Assembly: GCA_046349035.1 (NCBI GenBank)
Contig: JAXMDC010000004.1
Span: forward strand, 186,001-250,000
Source of the DNA: JAXMDC01 sp046349035
GTDB lineage: Bacteria; Pseudomonadota; Alphaproteobacteria; Rhizobiales; Kaistiaceae
Length of the DNA: 64,000 nucleotides
Reading direction: 5' to 3'
Of the stretch, positions 24,564 to 33,356 are shown in pieces. The notes under the pieces were generated by a model. That model ran no database searches, had not been told where the DNA came from, and saw only the letters and a list, made by a program, of their open reading frames with translations. Position 1 is the stretch's first letter, and the number at the start of each line of letters is the position of its first letter. The translations under genes and the position numbers were made by a program.

Positions 24564-26690
24564 CTAGATACTCGCCACGGTCTTTAGGCGGGCGCGGAAA
24601 TGTACTTCGTTCTGACTCATTACCGTCGTGTGAGCGCGGAAGCGCTCGACGATGGACCGCACGAAGGGCCGGATCGCCGGTGAGGTCAAGAGCACCGGGT
24701 TCTCGCCGAGTCGTGCGGCGTGCTCGAAAGTCTCCCGGACTTTGTTGACGAATTCCCCGAGCTTGGATGGCGCCATCGCCAACTGCCGATCCTCACCGGT
24801 CCCGACCATCGCGTCGGCGAATGCCTGTTCCCATTGCGGACTCAGAGCGATGAGCGGAAGGTAGCCACCGGCGGCGCTGTTGGAGGCACAGAGCTGCCGC
24901 GCCAAGCGCGTGCGCACATGCTCGGCGATGCCGCTTGCCGTCTTGGTGAAGGCAAGCGCCTCGGCAATACCTTCGATAATCGTCGGCAGATCGCGCACGG
25001 AAATCCGCTCAGCTAGGAGGCGTTGCAGGACGCGCTCGATGCCGGACACGCTGATTTGCGAGGGGACGATGTCCTCGATCAGCTTACGCTCGTCCGCCGG
25101 CAGTTCCGACAGCAACTTCTGCACATCGGCATAAGTCAGGAGGTCGGCGACGTTGGCCTTGATCACTTCGGTCAGGTGCGTCGACATCACGGTCGCTGGA
25201 TCGACGATCGTGTAGCCTTTGTGCTCGGCCTCGGCCCGCAGAGACGCGTCGATCCAGGTCGCCGGCAATCCGAATGTCGGCTCCACGGTATGGATGCCCG
25301 GCATGGTGATCTGCCCGCCGGTCGGATCCATCACCATCAGCTGCCGCGCGTGAATGGTCCCCCTCCCCGCTTCGACCTCCTTGATGCGGATGACATATTC
25401 ATTCGCGCCGAGCCGCACGTCGTCCAGAAGACGCACCGACGGCAGGATGATGCCGAGTTCGCCAGCGAGTTGCCGGCGGAGCGCCTTGATCTGGTCGGTC
25501 AGGCGGTCCGAGCCGTCGTTCTTGTTGATCAGCGAAACTAGGCCGAAACCGAGCTCGATCTTGAGCGGATCGAGCTTCAGCGCCTCGGAGATCGGCGGGT
25601 CGGCCGGCGGCGCGACGGCCGCTGCCGTCGCCTTCGACGCTTCCGCAGCCGCCTTTGCCTTCTGGCTCCGGTCGGTCCGCCAGGCAATCGTGCCGGCACC
25701 CGCCGCCAGCGCCAGGAAAGGCAGCGTCGGCATACCCGGCAGAAGCGCCATGATCGCCATGATGAACGACGACATGCCCAACGCCTTCGGATAGTGCGAC
25801 AACTGCTTGATCAGCGCCTTGTCGGCGGCCCCGCGGACGCCGGCCTTGGAGACCAGCAGACCGGCCGCAGTCGAGACGATGAGAGCGGGAATCTGCGAAA
25901 CGAGCCCCTCACCCACCGTCAGCAGTGTGTAGGACTGCCCGGCGCGAGCCAGCGACACTCCCATCTGGGCGACGCCGATGATGATGCCGCCAACGATGTT
26001 GATGAAGATGATGAGGATGCCGGCAATAGCGTCGCCGCGCACAAATTTCGACGCGCCGTCCATCGCGCCGTAAAAGGCACTCTCGTCTTCGAGTTCCTTC
26101 CGCCGCCGCCGTGCTTCCGCGTCGTTGATGACGCCGGCCGACAGGTCGGCATCGATCGCCATCTGCTTGCCCGGCATCGCGTCGAGGGTGAAGCGCGCCG
26201 CGACTTCCGCGATACGGCCGGAACCTTTGGTGATGACCACGAAGTTAACAATCACCAGGATCGAAAAGACGATGATCCCGATGATGTAGTTGCCCTGCAT
26301 CACGAAGCTGCCGAAGGCTTGGATCATGTGGCCGGCGGCGCTCGTTCCCTCATGCCCGTGCGCCAAGATCAAACGGGTCGCCGCAAGGTCGAGGGCAAGC
26401 CGCAGCATCGTCGCGACGAGAAGGACGGTCGGGAACGCCGAGAACTCAAGCGGCGCCTCGATGAAGAGCGCCGTCATCAAGATGAGGACGGACAGGATCA
26501 TCGACACGGCGAGGAAGAGGTCGAGAAGGACCGACGGCAGCGGCAGGATCAGGACGACCAGGATCGCCACGACGCCGATCGCCAACGTCAGGTCGCCGCG
26601 CCGCAGCAGCCCGCCGATGTCGGAGAATGTGGTCGAGACTTGCCCGACTGTCGTGGCCGCGCCGGCCGATATGACGCCGCTGTCGCTCAC
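24564..26690 (-). CDS. flhA: Flagellar export apparatus protein FlhA
   Basis: A 708-residue inner-membrane component of the type III export gate. The N-terminal half has about eight hydrophobic segments, and the conserved FHIPEP loop is recognisable around ITKGSGRIAEVAARFTLDAMPGKQMAIDADL, followed by DAEARRRRKELEDESAFYGAMDGASKFVRGDA. The cytoplasmic C-terminal half (from about residue 360) binds export substrates and chaperones. The start is a GTG at 26690. It is last in the fliF-fliG-fliH-fliN-flbD-flhA string, 21 bases after flbD. Confidence 0.96.
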   Translation of the reverse strand: MSDSGVISAGAATTVGQVSTTFSDIGGLLRRGDLTLAIGVVAILVVLILPLPSVLLDLFLAVSMILSVLILMTALFIEAPLEFSAFPTVLLVATMLRLALDLAATRLILAHGHEGTSAAGHMIQAFGSFVMQGNYIIGIIVFSILVIVNFVVITKGSGRIAEVAARFTLDAMPGKQMAIDADLSAGVINDAEARRRRKELEDESAFYGAMDGASKFVRGDAIAGILIIFINIVGGIIIGVAQMGVSLARAGQSYTLLTVGEGLVSQIPALIVSTAAGLLVSKAGVRGAADKALIKQLSHYPKALGMSSFIMAIMALLPGMPTLPFLALAAGAGTIAWRTDRSQKAKAAAEASKATAAAVAPPADPPISEALKLDPLKIELGFGLVSLINKNDGSDRLTDQIKALRRQLAGELGIILPSVRLLDDVRLGANEYVIRIKEVEAGRGTIHARQLMVMDPTGGQITMPGIHTVEPTFGLPATWIDASLRAEAEHKGYTIVDPATVMSTHLTEVIKANVADLLTYADVQKLLSELPADERKLIEDIVPSQISVSGIERVLQRLLAERISVRDLPTIIEGIAEALAFTKTASGIAEHVRTRLARQLCASNSAAGGYLPLIALSPQWEQAFADAMVGTGEDRQLAMAPSKLGEFVNKVRETFEHAARLGENPVLLTSPAIRPFVRSIVERFRAHTTVMSQNEVHFRARLKTVASI

Positions 26691-26711
26691 CTAGGCGCCC
26701 CTATCTGCCGA

Positions 26712-28082
26712 TCACGCTGCCGCAACCGCGCGGCTAGTGCCGGGCTCGGGAACTGCAATGCCCTCGTCGCTGTACTGGTTGAGCTTGTTGCGGAGCGTGC
26801 GGATCGAGATGCCGAGAATGTTGGCAGCGTGCGTACGGTTGCCGATGCAATGATCGAGCGTGTCGAGGATGAGATCGCGCTCAACTTCCGCCACCGTCTT
26901 GCCGACCAGCGATCGCGACAGCGATTCCGCAGTCGCCGCCGCTCGATCGGCGAGGCCGCGCATCGGCATGCCTTGCCCGAGCGGAACGCCGTCCGGCGAC
27001 AGGATCGCCTCGGCGCTAATCGTCGGCCCTTCCGCCAGCAGAACGGCGCGATGTATGGCGTTCTCCAATTCGCGAACGTTGCCCGGCCAGCGCGCAGCAA
27101 CCAGGCGGCGCTTCGCCTCCTCCGAAAGCGACCGCAACGCCACCCCGTTTGCGGCGGAGAACTGGCGCACGAAGTGCTCGGCGAGTTCGAGGATGTCCTC
27201 GGGGCGATCGCGGAGCGGCGGCACCGCGAGATTGACGACATTCAGCCGGTAAAGAAGGTCCGCCCGGAACGTCCCCGTCTTGATCTCATTACTGAGGTCG
27301 CGGTTGGAGGTCGCCAGGATGCGGATGTCGACCGGTACCGGCTTGCTGCCGCCGACACGATCGATCACGCGCTCCTGCAGGGCACGTAGCAGTTTGGCCT
27401 GCAGGCGCACGTCCATCTCGCTGATCTCGTCAAGGAGCAGCGTACCGCCATTGGCTTCCTCGAATTTGCCGATCCGGCGAGCAACGGCTCCGGTAAACGC
27501 CCCCTTCTCGTGACCGAAAAGCTCCGACTCAAGGAGCCCTTCGGGAATGGCGGCGCAATTGACCGACACGAACGGCCGATCCGCGCGCCGCGACTTGGTG
27601 TGGACGTAGCGCGCGATCACTTCTTTGCCCGTCCCCGACTCGCCCGTGATCAGCACCGACGCGTCAGCTTTGGCGATCTGCTCGGCTAAGCGGACGATCC
27701 GTCCCATCGCCGGATCGCGCCAGACAATGCGCACTTCCTCGCTCGCGACGGCCGAAAGGATCGCCGCAATCAACTCGGCGTCTGGCGGCAATGGGATAAA
27801 TTCCTTGGCGCCGGCCTTGATCGCTTTGGTTGCCGCGCTCGCGTCCGCCCGGACGCCGCAGGCGACCACCGGAACGTGGATACGCTCGGCGGCGAGATCG
27901 AGCACCAGGCGGCCGATGTCGATGCCAATATCGACGAAAAGCAGGTCGGCGCCGTTCGCCCGCAGGTGGCTGAGAGCAACCGCGACCGTATCGGCATGAT
28001 TGACCTTGGCACCGCTCTGCATGGCCATCTTGGTAGCGGTGATGAGCTGCCCGCCGAGCGAGCCGACAATCAAAAGGCGCAT
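26712..28082 (-). CDS. flbD: Sigma-54-dependent flagellar regulator FlbD
   Basis: A 456-residue enhancer-binding protein. Residues 1-115 are a receiver-like domain that keeps an Asp at position 51 but lacks the acidic pair at the N-terminal strand (LLIVGS instead of VDD-type). The AAA+ domain has Walker A GESGTGKE (147-154) and the sigma-54 contact loop GAFTGA (194-199). The C-terminal Fis-type HTH is THAANILGISIRTLRNKL. In Caulobacter FlbD turns on late flagellar genes when the basal body is built. It sits between fliN and flhA, matching that system. Confidence 0.92.
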   Translation of the reverse strand: MRLLIVGSLGGQLITATKMAMQSGAKVNHADTVAVALSHLRANGADLLFVDIGIDIGRLVLDLAAERIHVPVVACGVRADASAATKAIKAGAKEFIPLPPDAELIAAILSAVASEEVRIVWRDPAMGRIVRLAEQIAKADASVLITGESGTGKEVIARYVHTKSRRADRPFVSVNCAAIPEGLLESELFGHEKGAFTGAVARRIGKFEEANGGTLLLDEISEMDVRLQAKLLRALQERVIDRVGGSKPVPVDIRILATSNRDLSNEIKTGTFRADLLYRLNVVNLAVPPLRDRPEDILELAEHFVRQFSAANGVALRSLSEEAKRRLVAARWPGNVRELENAIHRAVLLAEGPTISAEAILSPDGVPLGQGMPMRGLADRAAATAESLSRSLVGKTVAEVERDLILDTLDHCIGNRTHAANILGISIRTLRNKLNQYSDEGIAVPEPGTSRAVAAA

Positions 28083-28128
28083 GGCTTATCCCTGCTGAAA
28101 CCGGTTTCTACGCACGGCCACTGACGCC

Positions 28129-28458
28129 TTACCGCTCGGCCTTGATGATCTCGGTCATCGTCACGCCAAGCCGGTCCTCCACCAGCACGACCTCACCGCG
28201 GGCGACGAGGCGGTTGTTGACGAAGATGTCGATCGCCTCGCCCACTTTGCGGTCGAGTTCCAGAACCGTCCCGCTGCCCATTGCGAGGAGTTCGGAGATC
28301 TGCATCCGCGATCGACCAAGGACGGCCGAAACCCGCACCGGCACGTCGTAGACCGCTTCCAGAGCGGCAGCCGGCACTGGGCCGGCGGCGGCCGTCGGCG
28401 CCGGCTCTTTCGGCTCCTGCGGGAACTCCTGCATCAGGATCTTGTCGATGTCGCTCAT
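28129..28458 (-). CDS. fliN: Flagellar motor switch protein FliN
   Basis: A 109-residue protein whose C-terminal SpoA domain is intact: YDVPVRVSAVLGRSRMQISELLAMGSGTVLELDRKVGEAIDIFVNNRLVARGEVVLVEDRLGVTMTEI. FliN forms the outer C-ring with FliM. Its start overlaps the fliH stop by four bases (ATGA), and flbD follows after 46 bases. Confidence 0.96.
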   Translation of the reverse strand: MSDIDKILMQEFPQEPKEPAPTAAAGPVPAAALEAVYDVPVRVSAVLGRSRMQISELLAMGSGTVLELDRKVGEAIDIFVNNRLVARGEVVLVEDRLGVTMTEIIKAER

Positions 28459-29138
28459 GGCCGATCTGTCGGCTGTGCCGCCTCCTCCTCAAACACCACC
28501 GCAAATCGTTGCCGTAACACAGCCGCCATCGCCGCTTCGGCCTTGGCAGCGTCGCGAACCACGCCCCCGTCGGCCCACTCGATGCGACAGTCGCCGGGAG
28601 CCACATTCGCCTCGCCGAGAAGGGTGAGCCGGCCGGCAAACCCCGTCTCTTCCGCCAGCCGGGAGAAGCGCGGACGCACTGCCTCGATGTCGCCCTCGTG
28701 CACGCGAAGGACGAGGTGCGGAGCGCCGTCGAGGTGCCGCAGGCAAGCTTCGACCAGGGCCATAGTCTCGCCCTCTGGCTCTCGGGCGACGAGGGCGGAC
28801 GCTAGCTGCCGCGCGGCCGCCAACGCCAGCGCCGATGCATCCCGCCGCATACGCTCGAACTCCCGGTCGGCCGTCTTCAGGAAGGCCCGCAGCGCCTCGG
28901 CGAGCCCCGCCACTGCGCTCGCCGCCAACGCGGCGGCCTGGGCCTCCGCGCCAGACTGCCCCTGCCGGTACCCGGCGGACTGCCCCTCGGCGCGGGCTGC
29001 GGCCAACGCTTCGACCATTTGCCGCGAGCGCACATCCGCCAAGGTATGGCCGCCACCCATCAGGTCGAGGTCGAAGGCGTATCGTTCGGGCTTGGTAGCG
29101 ACTCGCTGTAAGGCTGCTGACATTCCCGGGTCTTTCAT
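28455..29138 (-). CDS. fliH: FliH/FlbE-like flagellar export ATPase regulator
   Basis: A 227-residue, Ala/Arg-rich helical protein. The first half has a predicted coiled-coil (RQMVEALAAARAEGQ, EAQAAALAASAV) and the C-terminal half contains CRIEWADGGVVRD, a segment typical of FliH/YscL proteins. Its position between fliG and fliN is that of fliH or Caulobacter flbE. FliH holds the export ATPase FliI and links it to the C-ring. The ATG at 29138 overlaps the fliG stop by one base (TGATG); a TTG one codon earlier is also in frame. Confidence 0.82.
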   Translation of the reverse strand: MKDPGMSAALQRVATKPERYAFDLDLMGGGHTLADVRSRQMVEALAAARAEGQSAGYRQGQSGAEAQAAALAASAVAGLAEALRAFLKTADREFERMRRDASALALAAARQLASALVAREPEGETMALVEACLRHLDGAPHLVLRVHEGDIEAVRPRFSRLAEETGFAGRLTLLGEANVAPGDCRIEWADGGVVRDAAKAEAAMAAVLRQRFAVVFEEEAAQPTDRP

Positions 29139-30175
29139 CAATAGACGAGTTCGTCGTCGCCCTTGTTCTTGGAGATCATGATTTCGCCCTTGGCGGCCAG
29201 ATCCTTGGCCAGCGCCACCATCATTCCCTGCGCTTCGTCGACTTCACGCAGGCGAACCGGACCCTTTGCGTCGATATCCTCGCGCAACATCGCCGCCGCG
29301 CGCTGGCTCATGTTGCTGAGGAAGAATTCGCGCACCGTCTCGTTGGTGCCCTTTAACGCCACGGCCAGTTTGTCCTTGTCGACCGATCGGAGAAGCGTCT
29401 GGACGCTCCCCGAGTCGAGCTTCGATAGGTCGTCGAAGGTGAACATCAGGGCCTTGATGCGGTCGGCGGACTCCCGCGACAGCTCCTCAAGCGCAGCCAT
29501 GAAACGCGCCTCGGTCTGGCGATCGAAGTTGTTGAAGATGTCGGCCATCTGCTCGTGCGAATCGCGCCGCGTCGTGTGGGCCAGAGTCGACATGAACTCC
29601 GTGCGCAGCGTCTGCTCAAGCTTCTCCAGGACCTCCTTCTGCACCGCCTCCATGCGCAGCATGCGCCCGACCACCTCGAACGCGAACTCCTCGGGCAGTG
29701 CCGCCAAGACGCGCGCAGCGTGGTCCTGCTTGACCTTGGAGAGCACGACCGCGACCGTCTGCGGGTATTCGTTCTTGAGATAGTTGGCGAGGACCGTCTC
29801 CGGAACGTTCGACAGCTTTTCCCACATGTTGCGACCGGCCGGTCCGCGAATCTCAGTCATGATTGCGTTAGCGCGATCGCTGGGCAGCAGCGACACCAGC
29901 AACCGCTCGGTCGCGTCGATATTGCCGGTAAGGCCGTTGCGCGCCGAGATCCGGCTCGCGAACTCGACCATTAGTTCTTCGATCATTTGCGGCGAGACTT
30001 GGCCGAGCCGTGCCATCGCCAGCGAGATGTCGCGCACCTCGGTCTCGTCGAGTGCCTTCAGGATCCCCGCGGCGTGCTCCTGCCCAAGCGAGAGGAGGAG
30101 AACGGCGGCACGCTCCGCCCCCTTCAGCGGGCGGTGCTGACGACTGCGGGCGGTGGCGGGAGCTTCGGCGGTCAT
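29138..30175 (-). CDS. fliG: Flagellar motor switch protein FliG
   Basis: A 345-residue rotor protein. The N-terminal domain (GAERAAVLLLSLGQEHAAGILK) binds FliF, the middle domain includes the EHPQ-like EYPQTVAVVLSKV, and the C-terminal domain has the torque helix FDDLSKLDSGSVQTLLRSVDKDKLAVALKG. Charged motor residues are present there. It lies 26 bases after fliF and overlaps fliH by one base. Confidence 0.96.
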   Translation of the reverse strand: MTAEAPATARSRQHRPLKGAERAAVLLLSLGQEHAAGILKALDETEVRDISLAMARLGQVSPQMIEELMVEFASRISARNGLTGNIDATERLLVSLLPSDRANAIMTEIRGPAGRNMWEKLSNVPETVLANYLKNEYPQTVAVVLSKVKQDHAARVLAALPEEFAFEVVGRMLRMEAVQKEVLEKLEQTLRTEFMSTLAHTTRRDSHEQMADIFNNFDRQTEARFMAALEELSRESADRIKALMFTFDDLSKLDSGSVQTLLRSVDKDKLAVALKGTNETVREFFLSNMSQRAAAMLREDIDAKGPVRLREVDEAQGMMVALAKDLAAKGEIMISKNKGDDELVY

Positions 30176-30201
30176 TGGTTAGCCTGTAGGATCGGTCGAG
30201 G

Positions 30202-31821
30202 TTAGGCGGCGTCGGCGAGCCAGGAGCGAACGATCGACACCGCATCCGCCGTGTTGTCCTGGACCAGCGAGCCGACCCGGTTAATGGCGTCGGCCTGTAG
30301 CGCGCCGTTCTCGATCGCTTTCTCGATCTGCTGGGTCGCGGGGCTGACCATTGGCGGGCGCGGCGGCAGCGCCGGTGCGGCGCCCTCGCCACCGGCGAGC
30401 TGAGGCGGTGCGCCGTCGCCGGCAGCCGGCGGCGTCTCCGGCGTCACGATCCGGCGGATCAGCGGCCGCACCACGAGGAGGATGATCAGCAAGCCGACAA
30501 TGGTCGAGACCACCAGCTCCGCGAGGTAGAAGTAGTCTGTTTTCTCAAGATTGAACCCTGACGCTGTCGGTGCCGGCTCCGCCGTGTCGAAGCGTGGCGG
30601 CTCGGCAAAGCGCAGGTTGATAACCTGCACCTCGTCGCCACGCGCCTTGTCGAAGCCGATCGTCGAGCGAACGAGCGTGGCGATCCGGTCGAGTTCTTCC
30701 TGCGAGCGCGGCGCGTACTGCAGCGCCCCCGCAGCGTCCTTGGTGTAGACACCGTCGACCAGGACGGCGACCGAAAGCCTCTTCAACTGTCCGGCCTCCG
30801 TCACCGACGTCGTGGTCGAACGCGATATCTCGTAGTTGATCGTCTCTTCCGTATTGTTGGCGCTTTCCCGGCCTTCGGCGCCGCCGGCCCCGCCGGCATT
30901 GAGCGCATTGCCAGCGCTGACCGGCCCCGCTTGCCCGCCCCCAGCGGTCGAACTTTCCGCCTTGGACTGCGTGGATCGGACGACCTGGCCGTTGGGATCG
31001 AAGGTGTCGTCGGTGCGCGTGGTCTTCACGCGGTCGAGCGTTGCCGCGACCTGGATCCGCGCCCGCCCGGTCCCCACCACCGAACTGACGATTTCGCCGA
31101 TCTGGTCCTGCAGCTTCTTCTCGAAAGCGCCGGCGCGCTCGTCGAGAGCCGCAGCCGCCGCGGTTGCCGTATCGTCGCCAGCCCCACTGGCGAGCAAGCG
31201 GCCGCTCTCATCGACAATCGAGACGCGCGCCGGGCGCAACCCATCCACGGCCGAAGCAACGAGGTGCTGGATCGCGCGGACCTCGCCGGGCTCCAGGCCG
31301 CCGCGCACTTTGAGGACAATGGAGGCCGACGGCTGGCTCTGCTCGCGCTGGAAGAGCTGGCGGGCCGGCACCACAAGGTGGACGCGGGCGAAGTCGACCC
31401 GGTTGATCGCCTTGATGGTCCTCGCCAACTCGCCTTCCAACGCCCGCAAACGATTGATGTTCTCCAGCGAACTAGTCGTGCCCAGCGCCGTCTGCTTGTC
31501 GAAGATCTCGTAGCCGACCGAACCGCCGGTCGGCAGTCCATTGCCGGCGAGCTGAATGCGCAAACGCGTCACGTCCGAGGCCGGTACGGAGATGGTCGAC
31601 CCGTCGCCCTTCAATTCGTAGTGCACGCCGCCCGACTCGAGCTGTTTGGTAACGGCCGAGACGTCTTCGGGTGAGAGGCCGCTGAACAGCGTGCCCATCG
31701 GCGGCTGCGATAGGCGGATGAACACGAACGCAAATAGCCCGATCAGGATGAGGGTCACCGCCCCCATGGCGCCGAGCCGAGCCGGCCCAAAAGCCTTCAG
31801 GAGAGCCAAAAATCCGGCCAC
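30202..31821 (-). CDS. fliF: Flagellar MS-ring protein FliF
   Basis: A 539-residue protein with two transmembrane segments, at about 18-38 (AVTLILIGLFAFVFIRL) and about 440-462 (LVVSTIVGLLIILLVV). The large periplasmic part contains the YscJ-like ring-building motifs LFSGLSPEDVSAV, ALEGELARTIKAI and ASIVLKVRGGLEPGEVRAIQHLVASAVDGL. The C-terminal tail binds FliG. The start is GTG at 31821. It is first in the operon, with a CtrA-like site about 70-80 bases upstream. Confidence 0.96.
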   Translation of the reverse strand: MAGFLALLKAFGPARLGAMGAVTLILIGLFAFVFIRLSQPPMGTLFSGLSPEDVSAVTKQLESGGVHYELKGDGSTISVPASDVTRLRIQLAGNGLPTGGSVGYEIFDKQTALGTTSSLENINRLRALEGELARTIKAINRVDFARVHLVVPARQLFQREQSQPSASIVLKVRGGLEPGEVRAIQHLVASAVDGLRPARVSIVDESGRLLASGAGDDTATAAAAALDERAGAFEKKLQDQIGEIVSSVVGTGRARIQVAATLDRVKTTRTDDTFDPNGQVVRSTQSKAESSTAGGGQAGPVSAGNALNAGGAGGAEGRESANNTEETINYEISRSTTTSVTEAGQLKRLSVAVLVDGVYTKDAAGALQYAPRSQEELDRIATLVRSTIGFDKARGDEVQVINLRFAEPPRFDTAEPAPTASGFNLEKTDYFYLAELVVSTIVGLLIILLVVRPLIRRIVTPETPPAAGDGAPPQLAGGEGAAPALPPRPPMVSPATQQIEKAIENGALQADAINRVGSLVQDNTADAVSIVRSWLADAA

Positions 31822-31888
31822 GCTGCGCTATCCCCACGTGCTTCGCCGTCCAATGCAGGGTCGGCCGGCAAAAAGTGCCGGGTTATGG

Positions 31889-31903
31889 TAAACGCCGGGT
31901 TAA
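31889..31903 (-). promoter_or_regulatory. Candidate CtrA-binding site upstream of the fliF operon
   Basis: On the minus strand the site reads TTAA-CCCGGCG-TTTA, one mismatch from TTAA-N7-TTAA. It lies 68-82 bases upstream of the fliF start. The fliF operon is a known class II CtrA target in Caulobacter, so the position is meaningful. Confidence 0.6.
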
Positions 31904-32077
31904 CGGTGGCCGTGCTGTCTCCTGAAAGCCTGCAATTCCGTGCGTTCTCGACGGTCGCCCGGCGCATCGCCTTTGGCGCCTTTCGCGCTCCGCTTGCACC
32001 GAATCGCCGGCTTGGTTAAAGACACAGGCGGGACACCCTTCCCCAACGAAGGGCGCCTATCTGTGAGGATAGACATC

Positions 32078-33253
32078 ATGACGGCACCCGCCCTCCCCGG
32101 CCGACGGCCGGCCAATCCCAATTTCTCTTGCGGTCCGACTTCCAAGCGCCCGGGGTGGTCCCTGGCTGCACTCGCCGACGCGGCCGTCGGCCGTTCGCAC
32201 CGCTCCGAACTCGGCAAGCGCAAGCTCCGCCAGGCGATCGACCTGACGCGTGAAATCCTGGAAGTGCCGGCCGACTACCGCATCGGCATTGTCCCGGCGT
32301 CAGACACTGGCGCCGTCGAGATGGCACTGTGGTCGATGCTGGGACCCCGCCCGGTGGATGTTTTGGCGTGGGAATCGTTCAGCGAGGTCTGGGCGGTCGA
32401 TGTCGGCGAACAGCTCAAGCTTGCCGACACCCGCCTGATGCGGGCGCCCTTTGGCGAATTGCCCGACCTCTCCAAAGTCGACTTCAGCCACGACGTGGTC
32501 TTCGCCTGGAACGGGACTACGTCGGGAGTCCGTGTCCCGAACGGCGACTGGATTCCGGACAACCGTGGCGGGCTGGTGATTTGCGATGCGACTTCCGGCA
32601 TCTTTGCGCAGGACATTCCCCTGAGGAAACTCGATGTCGTCACCTTCTCCTGGCAAAAGGTGATGGGTAGCGAGGCTGCGCACGGGATCATTATCCTCTC
32701 ACCCCGGGCCGCCGAGCGGCTGACCACCTATGTGCCGCCGCGCGCCTTGCCGAAGATTTTCCGCATGGCTGAGAAGGGGAAGCTCATCGAAGGCATCTTC
32801 GCCGGCGACACCATCAACACGCCCTCGCTGCTTGCCACCGAGGATTATATCGACGCTCTGAAATGGGCGAAGTCGATTGGCGGCATTCGCGCTCTGCAGG
32901 CACGAGCCGATGCCAACTTCGCCGTCCTCCGCGATTGGGAGGCCCACTCGTCTTGGGCGCGGTTCCTCTGCAGGGACCCGCGCTATCTCTCAAACACGGC
33001 GGCCTGCTTCGTCTTCGCGGACCCGGCTGTAAAAGCGCTGGACGCCAAGGCGCAGGGAGCGCTTGCCAAGGCCATCGTTTCGCGGCTGGAGAAGGACGGC
33101 ATCGCCTTCGACATCTCCGCCTACAAGGACGCGCCGCCCGGCATCCGCATCTGGACCGGCTCGACCGTTGAGGCGAGCGACCTCGTCGCGCTGACCGACT
33201 GGCTCGACTGGGCCTACGCTGCCGAGAAGGCCGCACTCAAGCTCGCCGCCTAA
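32078..33253 (+). CDS. serC: Phosphoserine aminotransferase
   Basis: A 391-residue PLP enzyme that makes phosphoserine from 3-phosphohydroxypyruvate and glutamate. It begins with the conserved PANPNFSCGPTSKRPGW, the PLP lysine is K194 in TFSWQKVMGSEAAHG, and TINTPSLLATEDYIDAL is the usual substrate region. The start is the ATG at 32078 behind GAGGA; 46 codons of open frame upstream are not family-like. The long proteobacterial form fits the length. serA follows by 103 bases. Confidence 0.96.
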   Translation: MTAPALPGRRPANPNFSCGPTSKRPGWSLAALADAAVGRSHRSELGKRKLRQAIDLTREILEVPADYRIGIVPASDTGAVEMALWSMLGPRPVDVLAWESFSEVWAVDVGEQLKLADTRLMRAPFGELPDLSKVDFSHDVVFAWNGTTSGVRVPNGDWIPDNRGGLVICDATSGIFAQDIPLRKLDVVTFSWQKVMGSEAAHGIIILSPRAAERLTTYVPPRALPKIFRMAEKGKLIEGIFAGDTINTPSLLATEDYIDALKWAKSIGGIRALQARADANFAVLRDWEAHSSWARFLCRDPRYLSNTAACFVFADPAVKALDAKAQGALAKAIVSRLEKDGIAFDISAYKDAPPGIRIWTGSTVEASDLVALTDWLDWAYAAEKAALKLAA

Positions 33254-33356
33254 GCGCTCGCGTCGACCACGCTCGCCGGGTTGGCCGAGATTCGGCTGAG
33301 CGTTCGGCCCCGAGCCAAGCCGCAATTGGCTCGATCCCTCGGCCGGGAAGCCTCGC

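Noticed and set aside
25794..27389. Plus-strand open frame of 531 codons opposite flhA and flbD
   Set aside because: Its translation is rich in Asp, Arg and His repeats typical of antisense GC-rich code; both genes beneath it are clear.
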